60,000 bases of DNA. It comes from Glandiceps talaboti. Lineage: Eukaryota; Hemichordata; Enteropneusta; Spengelidae. Below are positions 12,660-42,604 of the stretch, piece after piece; positions within the stretch are counted from its first letter, which is position 1; each line of letters opens with the position of its first letter. The stretch covers positions 14,627,342 to 14,687,341 of the forward strand of contig NC_135549.1 of the NCBI RefSeq assembly GCF_964340395.1, written 5' to 3'. The notes beneath the pieces are model-generated. The model saw only the letters and a program-made list of their open reading frames with translations, searched no databases and was not told the origin of the DNA. A program made the position numbers and the translations under genes.

Positions 12660-13260
12660 TTCTCGAACATACGCCCTCGTGCGGCGAATATACAAGCGCA
12701 AACATTTACCGGAAGTAGCAGTATCAAATCAAATCATGATCCGTTTCATTGAATGAACGTTTACGGAAGTTGACGAGGTGTCAGTAAGTTTTGAGATGCG
12801 AGTTTGACATTGGCTTGAGGTTAGTGAACTACATCTTACTTCTGCTTCATCAAATGATACAGAACTAGCCGGATTATTGAAAAAGAAAACTGTTCTCGGG
12901 TGACGAATATCGCGAATTGAGAACTAAAAAATCACGGGTACATCCACTGCACATTCACTGTCAGTGTCACGGTCGACTTTTCGCTTTCGATAAACTTCAC
13001 TTTTTGCTGAAAAAATAATCATGAAAGCCAACACGTATAATCACTGGCATAAATAGAAGGACTTTAGAAACTGTGGTGCAATGATAAATGGCGAGATGTC
13101 TGTCAGATGAACAGAGTCAGAAGTGGTTGCCTCTCACGAGTAATCTACCACTCCATATGTCCACAGATGCCACCTTGGAGGTCATGATTGTATAGTGACA
13201 GGGCGTGTCTCAGTTTATTTGCGGTCATTCCATGATTGATACATCATACGGTAGATCACT
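12660..13260 (+). promoter_or_regulatory. Promoter-like GC-richer patch with ETS motifs
   Basis: GC and CpG content rise here. A consensus ETS site CCGGAAGT lies at 12709-12716 and a second GGAAG near 12765. It directly precedes the possible short coding exon at 13278. No TATA box was seen. Confidence 0.35.
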
Positions 13261-13277
13261 GATCAATTTAACAACAA

Positions 13278-13302
13278 ATGTCAAAAAGAACTGGACTGAA
13301 AA
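13278..13302 (+). CDS. Possible tiny first coding exon (MSKRTGLK) before a strong donor
   Basis: ATG at 13278 reads MSKRTGLK plus one base and then meets the donor A|GTAAGT at 13303. Candidate downstream exons with pyrimidine-rich acceptors follow at about 13841 (reading NQNTEVQSYLCKSSAL) and at 14310-14376 (reading DKFIKTCEKFASCKIHL, then stop at 14374-14376). Either joins in frame. I recognise no family and the chain could be chance. Confidence 0.25.
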
Positions 13303-13309
13303 GTAAGTT

Positions 13310-15290
13310 TTCTGATTGTTAATACCAGCATAACTTGCCTAAAACAATAGAATTTACTAAAGATTTTTTCTAGCAAACTAATTTGTGATATACATAGCTA
13401 CAACTGCATATGAAACTTACTAAAATTTGTTCAAAATATATGATGACACCAAACAGGCAATGATAATCTTTGAACATTTGTTGTGAACAGTTCCTGCAAC
13501 AGTGCAAACTTCACTCGATAACCGTTTTCGAAATTGAGTACAATATTATAATGCTATGTATCTGAAAAAATAGTCATACATTCAAGAGGTAGTGGTCATT
13601 TGGGGATGGGGGATGGGGAGGGGGGGGGGTAACATTGACAAATTTACTATACTGTTGGAGTCGTCATTAACATGAGGCAGGTCATCTGGGTTTTTTTTTT
13701 ACATTTTATAACTTTTGTCAGTTTCCCTAATTTTTACATATCATTTCAAAATGAGAAAATTATTAAATTATCGCTTAGACCCTCTGAAAACTGCATCTCT
13801 TATTTATAACCTGTGAAATACAGCAACTTTTTCTTTGTAGACCAAAATACTGAAGTACAATCATATCTGTGCAAAAGCTCAGCTCTACATTTCAGTACAT
13901 GGTAGAACCCATTAAAATTTGTTTGTGAATCAAATGTTTGCATTGTTTTGGTATATACACATCAATTATTTAGTAATGAAATTTCTACTCACAGAGTCAA
14001 AATATTTCTTGGGAGTGAAGCATTACTAAGTATGAACCCAGAGTCCATGAACATTTATTCTCGTACATCAATTATTGTTGCAACAAAGAAAGTCAGAGTG
14101 AAAGTTGATTGCCAGTAGAATTTCATAAACCTTTGTTTGGATAAACTTACCAGAACAGTTGAACAAATATAAACGTTGTAATGTATATAAAAATTGCATT
14201 CAGATATCATGTCTCTACATGTGTTCACTTTATATTGTGAGCTTAATTTTGAAAAAAAAATGGTTAAGGTGAAATACCAGTATAATTTTTCAAGCTTTTT
14301 TTTTTGCAGGGATAAATTTATCAAAACCTGTGAAAAATTTGCATCTTGCAAAATACACTTAAAATTGCATATTTAATACATCTGTACATGTATTCATCAA
14401 TATCACAAACTTCATAATGAAATAAAATTGAATGCAGTGAAAAGAATTTTTACTGTTACAGTAAATGATATTACATATTATTATATCTATTTTCACAAAG
14501 TTGGGATTCATTTGTCAATATTAAAATTATTGGGACAGCGCATGTACTGAATTGTAATTGTATGTTCACTGCTTTGGGTTCTGATGTCTGTGTGGTACTG
14601 TAGACTGAATTTGTACCAGAATTGTAAAGATATAAAATCATAGTCTCACATAGCATTGAGTTGTCAATTAATATGGTTGTCTGATATGGAGAACATATAT
14701 ACTCTTTGTTCAGAACACGTTCAAAAAATTTTGTGTGTTGCGATATTTTGTCAAATTATTTTAGAGCAATGATTATGGTACATTATCTTTTTCCTGACCA
14801 TGTTATTGTGTGAAATGGACAACATACTGTCCTTTATTCAGAACATGTAACCAATCTTATGCAAATTTCATGTTCCTTAGATATATTTTAGAGTAATGAT
14901 GGTATCGAGATATTTTAATCTTGAGTTCATATATATCCTGTGGGGGAGTATCACATCTGTAGCATAATATGAAACAAGCGTTCTACGACCGTGTGTGTTC
15001 CCAGAGTGTATTCCTGTTTCACACAACAATGTAAAAGTGAAATGATTACCAATTACTGTGAAATTTATTGAGTACTTGTGAACATCAGTTTTGTCCCCTC
15101 CATATTGTTTTTATTACAAGTGATAATGAACTTCAAACAATTCACAAGTAATAAAAAACGATTGGAAAAAATAGATAGAAATAACTTTCTTGTCCATAGT
15201 GTATAGATGGAAAATTGCTTTTAGTTTGAAAGTCATATTATATACAATGAGTAACACTGAAGTAAAGCATTTGCTCTATGTGCTACACTC
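13310..15290. other. Noncoding or unresolved sequence
   Basis: Apart from the weak exon candidates there is no coding signal. A segment near 13985-14110, containing AGAGTCCATGAACATT, recurs near 37850-37940, so it is a dispersed repeat. The stretch 14700-14900 contains a degenerate internal duplication of about 140 bp. Confidence 0.5.
14310..14376 (+). CDS. Possible terminal exon of the same unidentified small gene
   Basis: A strong acceptor (nine T then GCAG) precedes GGATAAATTT, which reads DKFIKTCEKFASCKIHLKLHI and then stops. It would join the short exon at 13278-13302 in phase. Only splice-site quality and phase support it. Confidence 0.2.
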
Positions 15291-15294
15291 ATTA

Positions 15295-15423
15295 ATAGCA
15301 TTCATATCAAGTGTAAAAGTATACTCTTTCAATTGGTTTATTTACAAGCCTAGCATGTGGCCTTTCTAATGTGGTCAGTTAGCAAATGAAAGAGTATACT
15401 TGTACACTTGATATGGATGCTAT
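15295..15423. repeat. Hairpin with about 40-bp arms
   Basis: The left arm starts ATAGCATTCATATCAAGTGT and the right arm ends ACACTTGATATGGATGCTAT. The arms pair along about 40 bp with a few mismatches around a loop of about 50 bases. Confidence 0.8.
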
Positions 15424-15692
15424 AGTAATGATTGTGGTACATACAGAAAACGCTTTATTTAGGTGTTATAGGTTGTAGATGTTTCTCACTGTTTGTGTAA
15501 AGAAAGAAAATAAGCTACATTGTATGTGTTGTAACAGTGACAAGCCATAAACAATGGCGAGAAGCCATCGTGTTGTCTATGGACAAATATACTTGAATAT
15601 ACAGTGTTTCTGAGTCTATTGATGTTCAATAGCAGCATTTGTGCTGTTTTCTGATTACATCATCACAAACACACACACTCACTAGACCTATA

Positions 15693-16067
15693 CAGTGTTG
15701 CAGCCAGAGGGGTTTTTTGGGTCATTTGACACACATTTTTTGGACCTGACCCACAATTTTGGAAGTGATGGGTCATAGATGACCCACCCTAAAATTGTAT
15801 GCAAATATGTTTAGCAATATGACCCCGCCTATAGCAACAGCCAAATGATTGCGTATATTGCATAGATAACAACAGGGTTGGATAGGCAACTGCATAACCA
15901 TTCAGAAAATATCCAGCATTGATCAGCATGTGGGTAAATATTTTTAAAAACTGTATAGTTGTGTACTACAACACCATTGGCGCTTTTTTTTATTATGTCC
16001 CCAAAAAATTTATGATGACCCAGAAAAATGAAAGTCCCACTCTTTCAAAAGGCTGGCTGCAACACTG
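15693..16067. mobile_element. MITE with CAGTGTTGCAGCCAG ends
   Basis: CAGTGTTGCAGCCAG at the left is matched exactly by CTGGCTGCAACACTG at the right, 375 bp apart, and the symmetry extends into flanking TATA. The body has several GGGTCAT/ATGACCC words in both orientations. The CAGTG terminus suggests a hAT-derived MITE, but I could not find an 8-bp target duplication. Confidence 0.65.
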
Positions 16068-17515
16068 TATACAGTGCTTATTACCAGAAGAATGGTATTC
16101 CTGCTGTTCTTAAAGTTAGAATATTAACCTTTTATTGTACAATTTACAAACTATTATAGTATCATGGCATTCATTAATTTATTACACGTTGAACTTGTTT
16201 TTGGTTATCAACAATATATTAATGCATGTCAGCTTGATGATGGATACTCATACTTGTTACAATGTACAACAAATGCAAGTCTAGATTTACTACATCAGAG
16301 AATTTCCTCTGAAATTCGAACCCCTGGTACCTGATATATGTAACTCCACTTTGTCTGAACTGCAGTAGGTCCATAATTGATGAATAGGTTGTACAACAGA
16401 ACACAAGTATAGTGTATCCATTCAGTTCATTGAACATCGTTTGTTGAACACTTGATGATAATGATCCACTTACTTGTAGTATCGTATACATCAAGTGCTT
16501 GACAAATGATGTTCAATGAACTGGAACTGCTTCTATTCTAGGTCTAATTATAATGTGGTCAAGTAGTGAATTTTAGAAAACATATTAATATCATAAAGAA
16601 ATTTTCTGTGAAAACAGATCCCAAATTTTCACAGACTTCTCGTCAACATCATAATAAGTTCGGGTATAAATTTTCATTTATATTAACTCTGACACCAGAG
16701 TCTACTTTAGAATATGTGTTTTTAAACTTTTTGCAATTCCCTAGTTTGATCCTGAGATACGATCTCTGGAATGAAATGGAACTCAATTTGTGAAGGAAAT
16801 GTGTGGCAGTATTTCATTGGTTAGTTGTTCTTGATCAGTATGTATTACAGTATTTCATTGGTTGTTGTTCAAGATCAGTATGTATTGCAGTATTTCATTG
16901 GTTGGTTGTTCAAGATTGATGTATTGCAGTATTTCATTGGTTGGTTGTTTATTTTTTGGATCAGTTTATGTAGATTAATTTGTACACAATGTTATTTTAC
17001 CAAAATCAGTCTTATTGAAATTTGAAGCCAGATGGTTGAAATGAAATAAAATCTGTTTGCCGTAGGAGTTTAGTACTGAATGTAATCCTTCTCAAGGTAA
17101 GGTCTCAGTTTCTTGTGTCAGAAGGTAAGTTTTCAACACATGTTGATAAATTGATCTGCAAAAATGAGAATAAATGGATTTTTCACTAACTAGTTAGGAG
17201 ATATTGCAATCTGTCAACAAATTAGTAGTCTTGGACTAATAATAGATAATATTTGTTGCCAGAAATAACAAAAATACTATAATCTTATTTACAGTGTAAA
17301 ATTTAAAAATCAAGGAAGTCGAGGTAATTAAAGAAATCAAGTGGTATCCATAGTATCACTGTAGACATGTTATTCAGAAACTCACTCTTTAATTACCAGA
17401 TTCCCTTCTCTGTTACTGGAATTCATACATATGTAAACCATAACAAGACAATATCAAAGTATATGACCTGCCAATCTGATTTCTGATGTGATGCAAACGG
17501 CTAGATATCTTTATA
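16068..17515. other. Noncoding sequence, no gene seen
   Basis: AT-rich with a short tandem repeat at 16805-16960 and no exon-like frames. Confidence 0.55.
16805..16960. repeat. About 45-50-bp tandem repeat, 3-4 units
   Basis: Units contain CAGTATTTCATTGGTTGGTTG followed by TTCAAGATCAGTATG; spacing varies slightly between units. Confidence 0.85.
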
Positions 17516-17519
17516 ATTG

Positions 17520-17606
17520 ATTTACCTCTATTTTGATATTTTGATGCTTTGTGTTGTTTCCTGCCTTCCTGGTGATCACCCGAAAGCATCGGAATAGAGG
17601 TAAATA
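17520..17606. repeat. Imperfect hairpin
   Basis: TTTACCTCTATT pairs with AATAGAGGTAAA, and inside it GATGCTTT pairs with AAAGCATC. The loop is about 40 bases. Confidence 0.6.
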
Positions 17607-17648
17607 ACTGCTTTCACCACATCACATTTTCATGACTGACAAGCAATT

Positions 17649-17720
17649 AGTCCTGCTTGCATATGGAGTAAGTCGTCCCTTTGTTCGCCATCCTGCGAAG
17701 AGCCAGCCGTGAAACCTGGG
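17649..17720 (-). repeat. Dispersed repeat segment shared with a transposon interior
   Basis: The minus strand reads AGGGACGACTTACTCC and then TATGCAAGCAGGACTA, nearly the same words as at 29397-29430 inside the TA-flanked element at 28119-29974. The similarity extends weakly upstream (TTTCACGG, GCAG). Confidence 0.55.
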
Positions 17721-17729
17721 CTTACCAGA

Positions 17730-20500
17730 AATGCTGGTAACTAAAGAATTAATGAACCCTGTGCTTAAATATGAGCAATAAATCGACTCTTAAGTAATTT
17801 TACCTCACAGTGGCTACTCCATCTTACGTCCAATGACCTAGTGGAAATCCCGATCAAATATGGTGGCATTTGTAAGGATGATATTTGAAATTACAATTGG
17901 AACTGGAAAAGTTTCAATTTTGACACTTTTTATTATCTTACCAGCGACTGTTATCGTCAAAGAGATGTAAAACGAGTATATATTCGATCGATTGCTAAAA
18001 TTTGGTTGTTGGGTACGTAATTATTCTGTAATTGGTGCGAGTGCATTTTTACCCCCGCACTCGAGATACGATTGGTACATTGCTCTTTGCAGGACAGTGT
18101 TGAGGGCCATGTCAGTAATCTAGACCCGTGCACCATCTGCAAGCAGGACTGACAAGCAATAGTATACAGAGATTGAACTCTTGTACTTTGACCCAGACAT
18201 AGAGAGTACAACATATTTTCTCAGTTTTGTTTACATTTGTATTTCTAGCAGTCATAGCTCTAATATTAGATTTAATTTTATGACTCACATGTACCAGTTT
18301 TGTAGACATGTATGTTTCAAGATTAGAATAAGTAGTCACTTTCTGTTTTAATGAGCTGGTTTTAATAGTAAAGTTTAAGGTTCGCATAGATAAAAATATA
18401 TGAAATTTACAGAAATTGGAATTTGAAAGACATAACATAAAGAAATAAAATCTTTGATAATTCACAACCACAAACTTTCAGTGCCACAGAGAAACAAAAT
18501 TGTATTATTATTTGTCATGTACTTACAACTTGGTAGTGTGAACAATAATATATATACATTAACTATACCTACAACTTATAGGTATAGTTAATGTATTATG
18601 CATACTTCAGTTTAAGGAGTTTGGGTAAAGTGAGTTCTCATACTTCGTTATATTTTGGAGCATCAATTATTTGAAAGGGAAATTATATGCAACATATGTA
18701 TTGAAGCGTTAAAGTTATGAGAGTCACGCATGACTTCTTTTCAAAGGATGACTAAATTATAACTTGTTATTTAAACAAATTGTACAATCAGCGATACTCC
18801 ATAATATTTCAAAGTACATTGAAACCCAAATAGGCTTTCAATTTGAACAGATGCCTTGAATAACATAGAATAGAATTTTGTATTTGTATGAAGTGGCTAC
18901 TTGCATGTAAATCAATATTCCATTATGTATAGAAAGATATCAGAAATGCAGAAGAACTTATTCAGGTAAAACTGAAGTGTAGTCACTTTATGTTAGTATA
19001 AAAACAGCTGTTCAAAAAAACCAGTCTGGTCCTGTCGTACAGGAGTATACTTGTATTATAGTACACACAGTAGAATGGTCCTGTCATGCTGGAGTATACT
19101 TGCATTATAGTACACACAGTAGAATGGTCCATATTGGAGTACTTGCATATTGTATATTTGTCATGATATGTATGGATGTGTTGGGTTTGCCTCCACCCCA
19201 ACCCCAAGGCCTGTGGTTTTGGACGATGGATCAACACTAATTACAACCTGTAACACTCAAGTAAACCATTTACTTTATATTCCACAATCATTTATACATA
19301 TAAGATCCATTTCAAGGTTAAAAGTATCCAGTTTCAACTTCAATGCGATCAAACTGTAAACAATGCTACATGTACTTGTAGCAGCCCAAGGCAAGTAAAT
19401 AGTCAGTGATTATTAAAGTCAGTGACTTGAGTGTAAACATACAAGTATAGCTTCCGTAAAATATTGTCTAGATCTCATTTAGGGCGTTCAGACTATAAAA
19501 TATGTGTCTATGCTGGGGACTAGAGTAATCTGACATTTGCAAATAAATGTGAACAGTTTATGTCACCTCCATGTCAGGATATTTTATGCTGGGTCTGGTA
19601 CTATGGTTCACACTCGACATATCTTTTGTGTCAACCTATCTTTATATTCCAGTATGAATGTGTATGTCAACTCAGAGTATTATTTATATATAGATTCATT
19701 TTATTTTCACCAAAGTCTAAAGTTTATAAACAAGCTATATTTGTCCATGTATGGAGGTATTATAACTTCCATGGTGGGGTAGAAGCTGTCACTTAGGTCG
19801 CCTCTGGGTTGGGCAACAAAAAATGTATGTGAACCCAGCCCAAGGAAAGGCTTATCAGTTTTACAACTTATGTCGCCCCAGTGTGTGAAATTTCTAATGT
19901 GAATGGAGTTGTGACAGTTATCATTTGCTGTAATCAGTCTGTTATTTGTTAGCAGAAAACACTGTTTACAAATTGACTGCAATTGAAATAGGATGGATTA
20001 AATTAGATTAAATTAGATTAGATATAGCTTTATTACAACTGTATAGAAAATTGACAATTCTGTCTGTGTACATAAGTGTAATAAAGATACTGAAAGAACA
20101 CTACAATGAATGGCACATACAGAAACTGCTTTACATCAGTTAAGGATTGTACATCATGTAGTCTGCAAGTTCTGTTCGTTAATACCGTTCCAAAAGGCCA
20201 GAAATATGTAATGAACTCGAAATTTCTACTGTAATGATAGCAATTTTGCATGAAACAGATACACAACTAGTAGAATGAAGTACCTTCAATATAAAACTGT
20301 ATTTACAATATTGTAAAGCAAGATATTTAGCCTCAAGAATTGCTTATGACCCTTGACCTCAGTGTGAGCAGCTGTGATAATAAACAGCGAAATCTGTGAC
20401 TACTGACTGGAGTGAGTGCGATGACATACACCGTAATCCCATGCCTGCTTACCAATCTCACAAATGAAAGTAAATAGACTATCAGATTCTATTGACAAAA
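17730..20500. other. Noncoding sequence, no convincing gene
   Basis: Contains a near-perfect short hairpin at about 18557-18595 (arms ACATTAACTATACCTA) and a 56-bp tandem duplication at 19027-19140. Reading frames here lack recognisable domains or splice context. Confidence 0.5.
19027..19140. repeat. 56-bp tandem repeat, about 2 units
   Basis: GGTCCTGTC, GGAGTATACTTG, ATTATAGTACACACAGTAGAAT repeated with one or two changes. Confidence 0.8.
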
Positions 20501-20511
20501 TTCATCAATTC

Positions 20512-20900
20512 TCACACAAGAGTTGATCTTTTGCTGTGAATGCTGGTGAGGATGGCCATTTTTCCTATTGAATGAAGAAGGCTGTTCACCTCGTTTTCTA
20601 TGCTCTCTCTGTACTTGGTGAGACTAAGACTGTACAGTACAGATGGGTGTGGTGTGTATAAGGTTTTCAAAGTACATTCAATGCAAGTAGGTTGATGTGT
20701 GTACAGACTCAATACAAGGTGAGACAAGAAGCTGACACTACTTGACCCCATACCATTGTTACTGTAGATGTCGGAACACTTTGTTGAACTAGTGGTCAGT
20801 ACAGGACTTCATTGACCAGTATTTTGGAATGGAGTGTGTAAAAGTGTCACGGACTTGTGAGTTTTTATACTTGACAGCAGTGTATTGGCAAGTCTCAAAT
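20512..20900 (-). pseudogene. Possible decayed minus-strand coding exon, in-frame TGA
   Basis: After a consensus acceptor on the minus strand (TGTGTTGCAG, exon from 20900) one frame stays open for 130 codons to a TGA at 20514-20512, broken only by an in-frame TGA at 20811-20809. The protein looks more natural than nearby chance frames (LRLANTLLSSIKTHK; KYRESIENEVNSLLHSIGK). I recognise no family. It could be a broken exon, a real exon with a sequencing error, or chance. Confidence 0.3.
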
Positions 20901-21730
20901 CTGCAACACACATATAGACCAGGGTGTATATCATGTATATCATATGACCATTAAAATCTAGTTCTATGGAGCATATCAATACAAAATGTACCTTCATTGC
21001 TATGAAATAAATGAATGGAAACGCATTCCCAGTGGAACTAGCAGCCTTTGTGTATTTTTATTCATACATTCAGTAGCCCCCTGCCAATAGATGTGGACAA
21101 TACTTTATTATACATTGCCCTGTATATTGTGCACTTTTTCTTTTGGAGAATGATAGTTTACATGTAATTGGGAATGAAGGGGGTGTTGATATGGTGGGTG
21201 AAGTCCTATGTAACACACTGATTGTGGCAAACAGGTACATTCTAAAATACCTCATGCTCTACCAGACATTTATCAAACAGTATACGTTTATTATACCCTA
21301 ATGCTTCCTTTGCACTGTACTTGTGTCACAATTTGCCTTTAAAAAAATATGTCACATTACAATGTTATACATTGTGTAAATTTTTTGGATGTCGGAATTA
21401 TTTAACAAACATGCTGTTTGCAGAAGAAGAGTAAAACTTTTGTAGAGAAAAAGACAAATTTATGAAAGATTTGAGGAAAAAACTCCAATGTGTACAGCGG
21501 AAGATAAACAAAAGATTTTTGTATTTCTAAAAATGAAATGAGTTTATTACAATGAAATCTAAAGATTTAAAAAAAAAATTGCTTTCAAATGTTTTTTATG
21601 TAAAAGATGGATTTTCAAGTCACAGGTACTAGACACACCCCCACAACTTTTAATAGATCAATCTATGCAAATGTTGGTTTTCTTTATAATTTAGCAAGAA
21701 GTGTTTGATTTATGAGTTGGGTTTGTCCCT

Positions 21731-21824
21731 CTATGAGTATGATTGTGTGCTGACAATTTGCTGCAGGATGTTGAATGTGTCAACCCAGCATGTCACCATT
21801 GTTGGTATATCAAAGTAATTCTTG
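21731..21824 (-). CDS. Possible minus-strand terminal exon, unidentified
   Basis: A minus-strand acceptor (AAACAGACAG) is followed by a 30-codon frame, KNYFDIPTMVTCWVDTFN and so on, to a TAG at 21733-21731. Composition looks protein-like, but no partner exon or poly(A) signal was found. Confidence 0.22.
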
Positions 21825-21922
21825 CTGTCTGTTTACCACCTGTTTAACAATGTGAACAAAAACATGCTGTTATAACTGGCAGACTTAGGGACTCACAATT
21901 TAAAAAGATGACGTGATAAACT

Positions 21923-21930
21923 TATATAAG
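21923..21930 (+). promoter_or_regulatory. TATA-like box upstream of EOGT
   Basis: TATATAAG. It would place transcription start near 21954, just before a possible noncoding first exon that ends in a consensus donor at 22040. Confidence 0.35.
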
Positions 21931-21953
21931 ATGTACTATTTCTGCTGTCACAT

Positions 21954-22040
21954 TGTAGTAGCAGCTTTGCATGCAGAGATACTGTAGGAGTCGGGTGACA
22001 GACGTTTAGACGACACTTCTATAGCATTACTCAGTTATAC
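21954..22040 (+). other. Possible noncoding first exon of EOGT
   Basis: Ends at TTATAC|GTAAGTC (donor at 22041). The first coding exon of EOGT begins at a true acceptor (22962), so at least one upstream noncoding exon must exist. This is the best candidate; CACAG|GTACGT at 22143 is an alternative. Confidence 0.35.
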
Positions 22041-22975
22041 GTAAGTCAAGTCTGCTCTTTTAGTATACTTTTGTTAGTATTGAAGTGTACGAATGTCATG
22101 GTCATCAAAGTGACTGTTCTCCACATACACTAGACTACCACAGGTACGTACATGTATACCTTGGTTACTCGAAATAACTCCAGATTTCAAAATAATCAAA
22201 AACAATGTTAACTGCAACTGTCAGGTAGTTCAGAACTGTCATGAATGTACTGTAATTAGTTTTTATGACATAGTGTTTTTGTTGTACAAATGTTAACATC
22301 CTATAAAGCCACTGAGAATGTTGATATCAATGTCACCTGATTGCTTCAAAGTCTTCAGTTTTGCTATGTAGAATTGCTTATAAAATCTATAGTGGATTGG
22401 TTTTTTAAAATCTTTTTACCCTGCCTGGATTCTGATCTCTGCCTACATACAACTTGTACACTTTATGTGTTTAGCATTGGTGCAGTAACATGGACTGTGT
22501 ATTCTAACATCGGTAACACGATCACTGACAGAATCTGCTTGGGTTTTTTTAGTTTCAATATGTGCTTCAAGCTTGGTAGTCAGATGAAGTACATGAGTCC
22601 AGTGTCCTAATAGTAAAAATGATAAGTGGTTTATTTACCCAAATATATAAATGATAACAGAACCTTGGTAACAAAAAACAAAACAAAAGAGAGTTGGGAA
22701 AAATGGGGAGTCAAGAAATAGCTTACAGCAAGTGTAGCCTGACAGTGACCCCGACATTGTACATTGCAAATGAAAACAATAAGAAGGTTCAGTCATTGAT
22801 AGGACTAAAGTACATACATTACTGGGCAAAAAATGTACACACCAAAGTCTTCTTTTTTTTTTACTACATGAAAAGTCTATACAATAAGCGAAAGGTCTTT
22901 GTTACATGTGTTATTTTTAAACCAGAAATAATATTATTTTGTTTATCTTTCTCTTTCATAGTTTGTAGGGCTACC

Positions 22976-40668
<17,693 letters not shown>

Positions 40669-40785
40669 AAGTTTTTGACAATATGTGTTTTGACAATCAC
40701 TGTCATAATCAACAAATCAAATTTATATTATATTCGACATTGGAAAAGTAAACATGACAACTTGCAAAATGTAGTTCGTGTTTAT

Positions 40786-40930
40786 TTAAAGAATCATCCA
40801 AAATTCAAAGAATTGTGCCGACAACTGTGACATGAATTGTAGAAGACAAACCACTGTCATCGACAAATCAAATTTATGTTCCATATTGGAAAAGCAAACA
40901 TGACAACTTGCAAAATATAGTTCCTGTTTA
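40786..40930 (+). pseudogene. Duplicate of the last-exon end within the EOGT 3' UTR
   Basis: The stretch AAGAATCATCCAAAATTCAA to GAATTGTAGAAG repeats the last 50 nt of coding sequence (40615-40672) and about 100 nt of following UTR. In this copy the codons for RDEL read as a stop and are degraded (GACATGAATTG). It lies after the real stop and is not translated. Confidence 0.9.
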
Positions 40931-41345
40931 TTAAAAGAAACTTCTTGTAATTTTTAGTCTATATATAAAAGGATGTAATATACAATTTCTTTTAAAAATT
41001 TCTATATCATACATGAGTCACATGATTGTACTGTAAAACCAAATGAATTTACCATAGTTTTGATTTCTCTGTTAAGTAATATTTACAGTTATCAGTTCAT
41101 AGTCAGAGGTTCATTCTGGTAATGTCATCAGTCAGGGATATTGTTTCCAAGAAGATAAACCAAACATTTGCTGTATTTTACTCAAATGGCCTTTGAAGAA
41201 TCCAAGATGGCCGCCATCTGCCTCGACAACCAAATGTCGTCTGCTTTCTGTGACCATTGTTTCCATACATTGGTGATGTCACCTGACTATATTTGTAAAT
41301 TTAGAAATGCTGCTTACTTCATTTGAGATCTAATAGTTCACTCTG

Positions 41346-41613
41346 AATAAAGACATTAAAAAAATTCACTTTTTTATCTAGAAAATGTCTAGTCAGGCTA
41401 TCAGAATGAAAGTGTTTTGCGAATCAATAAACAAACATCTGAGAAAGAGATTATATGCAAAATTCTGCTTCTTTCTAAAAATGATTTATATCTGTATTCA
41501 TACTCTTGTTGTTATCTTTTTCCTTCACTTTTTATAATAATTTTAAAATAATACTATTGATAGCCTGTGTTGTATGTTGTACTCAGTACTTTGTATGTTA
41601 ATTCAGAAATAAA
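41346..41613 (+). terminator. Candidate EOGT poly(A) signals
   Basis: AATAAA occurs at 41346-41351 and 41608-41613, 680 and 940 bp past the stop. Either could end the transcript; no cleavage data. Confidence 0.4.
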
Positions 41614-41734
41614 TAATGTACAAACTATTTAGTACATTGTCCCATATGTATTCCTGAAATCTTTATTTTTAGCTTGACAATCACTTCACATACATTTTGT
41701 AGATACAAAAGAAAGAAACATAAGCAATGGGTTT

Positions 41735-42560
41735 TTAGCTCCCAGAAGGGCTATCCATGTGTCCATCTGTCCATGCAGCTGCCTGTCTGTGGCAGTGCAG
41801 TGGCCATGTTTGTCCATATACCCAGTGTAGGGTCGATGGTTTGTCATAAGAATTAACAGTGTAAAGCTATAACTTAGAGAAATTGAATACACAGACACTC
41901 CATCCAAGTGTCTGCACCCGTGTTATTAGAGATAAGCTATCTTATAAAACTTTGACCATGACCCCACCCTGAAGTTCAAATAACAAAGTTATCAGTTACT
42001 TTGAATGTATCCAGAAAGACCCCTTTTTATAGTATCATAGACATTGAGTCTCTCTCCAACGTCCATGATATAGTAAACTTTCAAGTCAGATACTGATTTT
42101 TGACCTTTGGCTTCCATCTTTTGGAAGTTTCATACTTAAGACACCATTCATGTAACTGCACCTATGTCTATAGAACTAAAAGTCTCTGAGTTGTTTGCTA
42201 AACAATGTCAAGTTTTGTACACACCGTTTTGAGATACCATTCAAGTGTGTACACCCATGTTGTTAGAAGTATTAAAGCTTTCTATTCAGACTCTGACTTG
42301 ACCTTGCCCTTCATCTCCGAAGTCAAATTGTAACTTGCACAATCACTTTGAAAGTTTTTCTTAAAAGGTCAACATTCAAGTGTCTTCACCAATGTTACCA
42401 GAGGTAAGCATTCTGAGAGGACACTAACCCATGACCTTGACCTTTATATTCAAGGTTAGTTTAAGCGATTTGTTTTTGAGGTTTCTCACCCACGGATGCC
42501 ATTAAATTGCATACATCCATATAAATAAAAGTGATATTTCTGTTCAGCTCGCAAAATGAA
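41735..42560. repeat. Degenerate dispersed repeat with TGACCTTGACC words
   Basis: Begins TTTTTAGCTCCCAGAAGGGC followed by CCATCTGTCC-like words, typical of a repeat common in marine invertebrates (general knowledge). It then shows about five diverged internal units with CCATTCAAGTGT, ACACCCATGTT and TTAGA (near 41889, 42143, 42236, 42370 and 42498). Confidence 0.55.
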
Positions 42561-42604
42561 AATGGGGTGTCGCTCAAACGAATGGCATGTGGAATGACAC
42601 CCTT

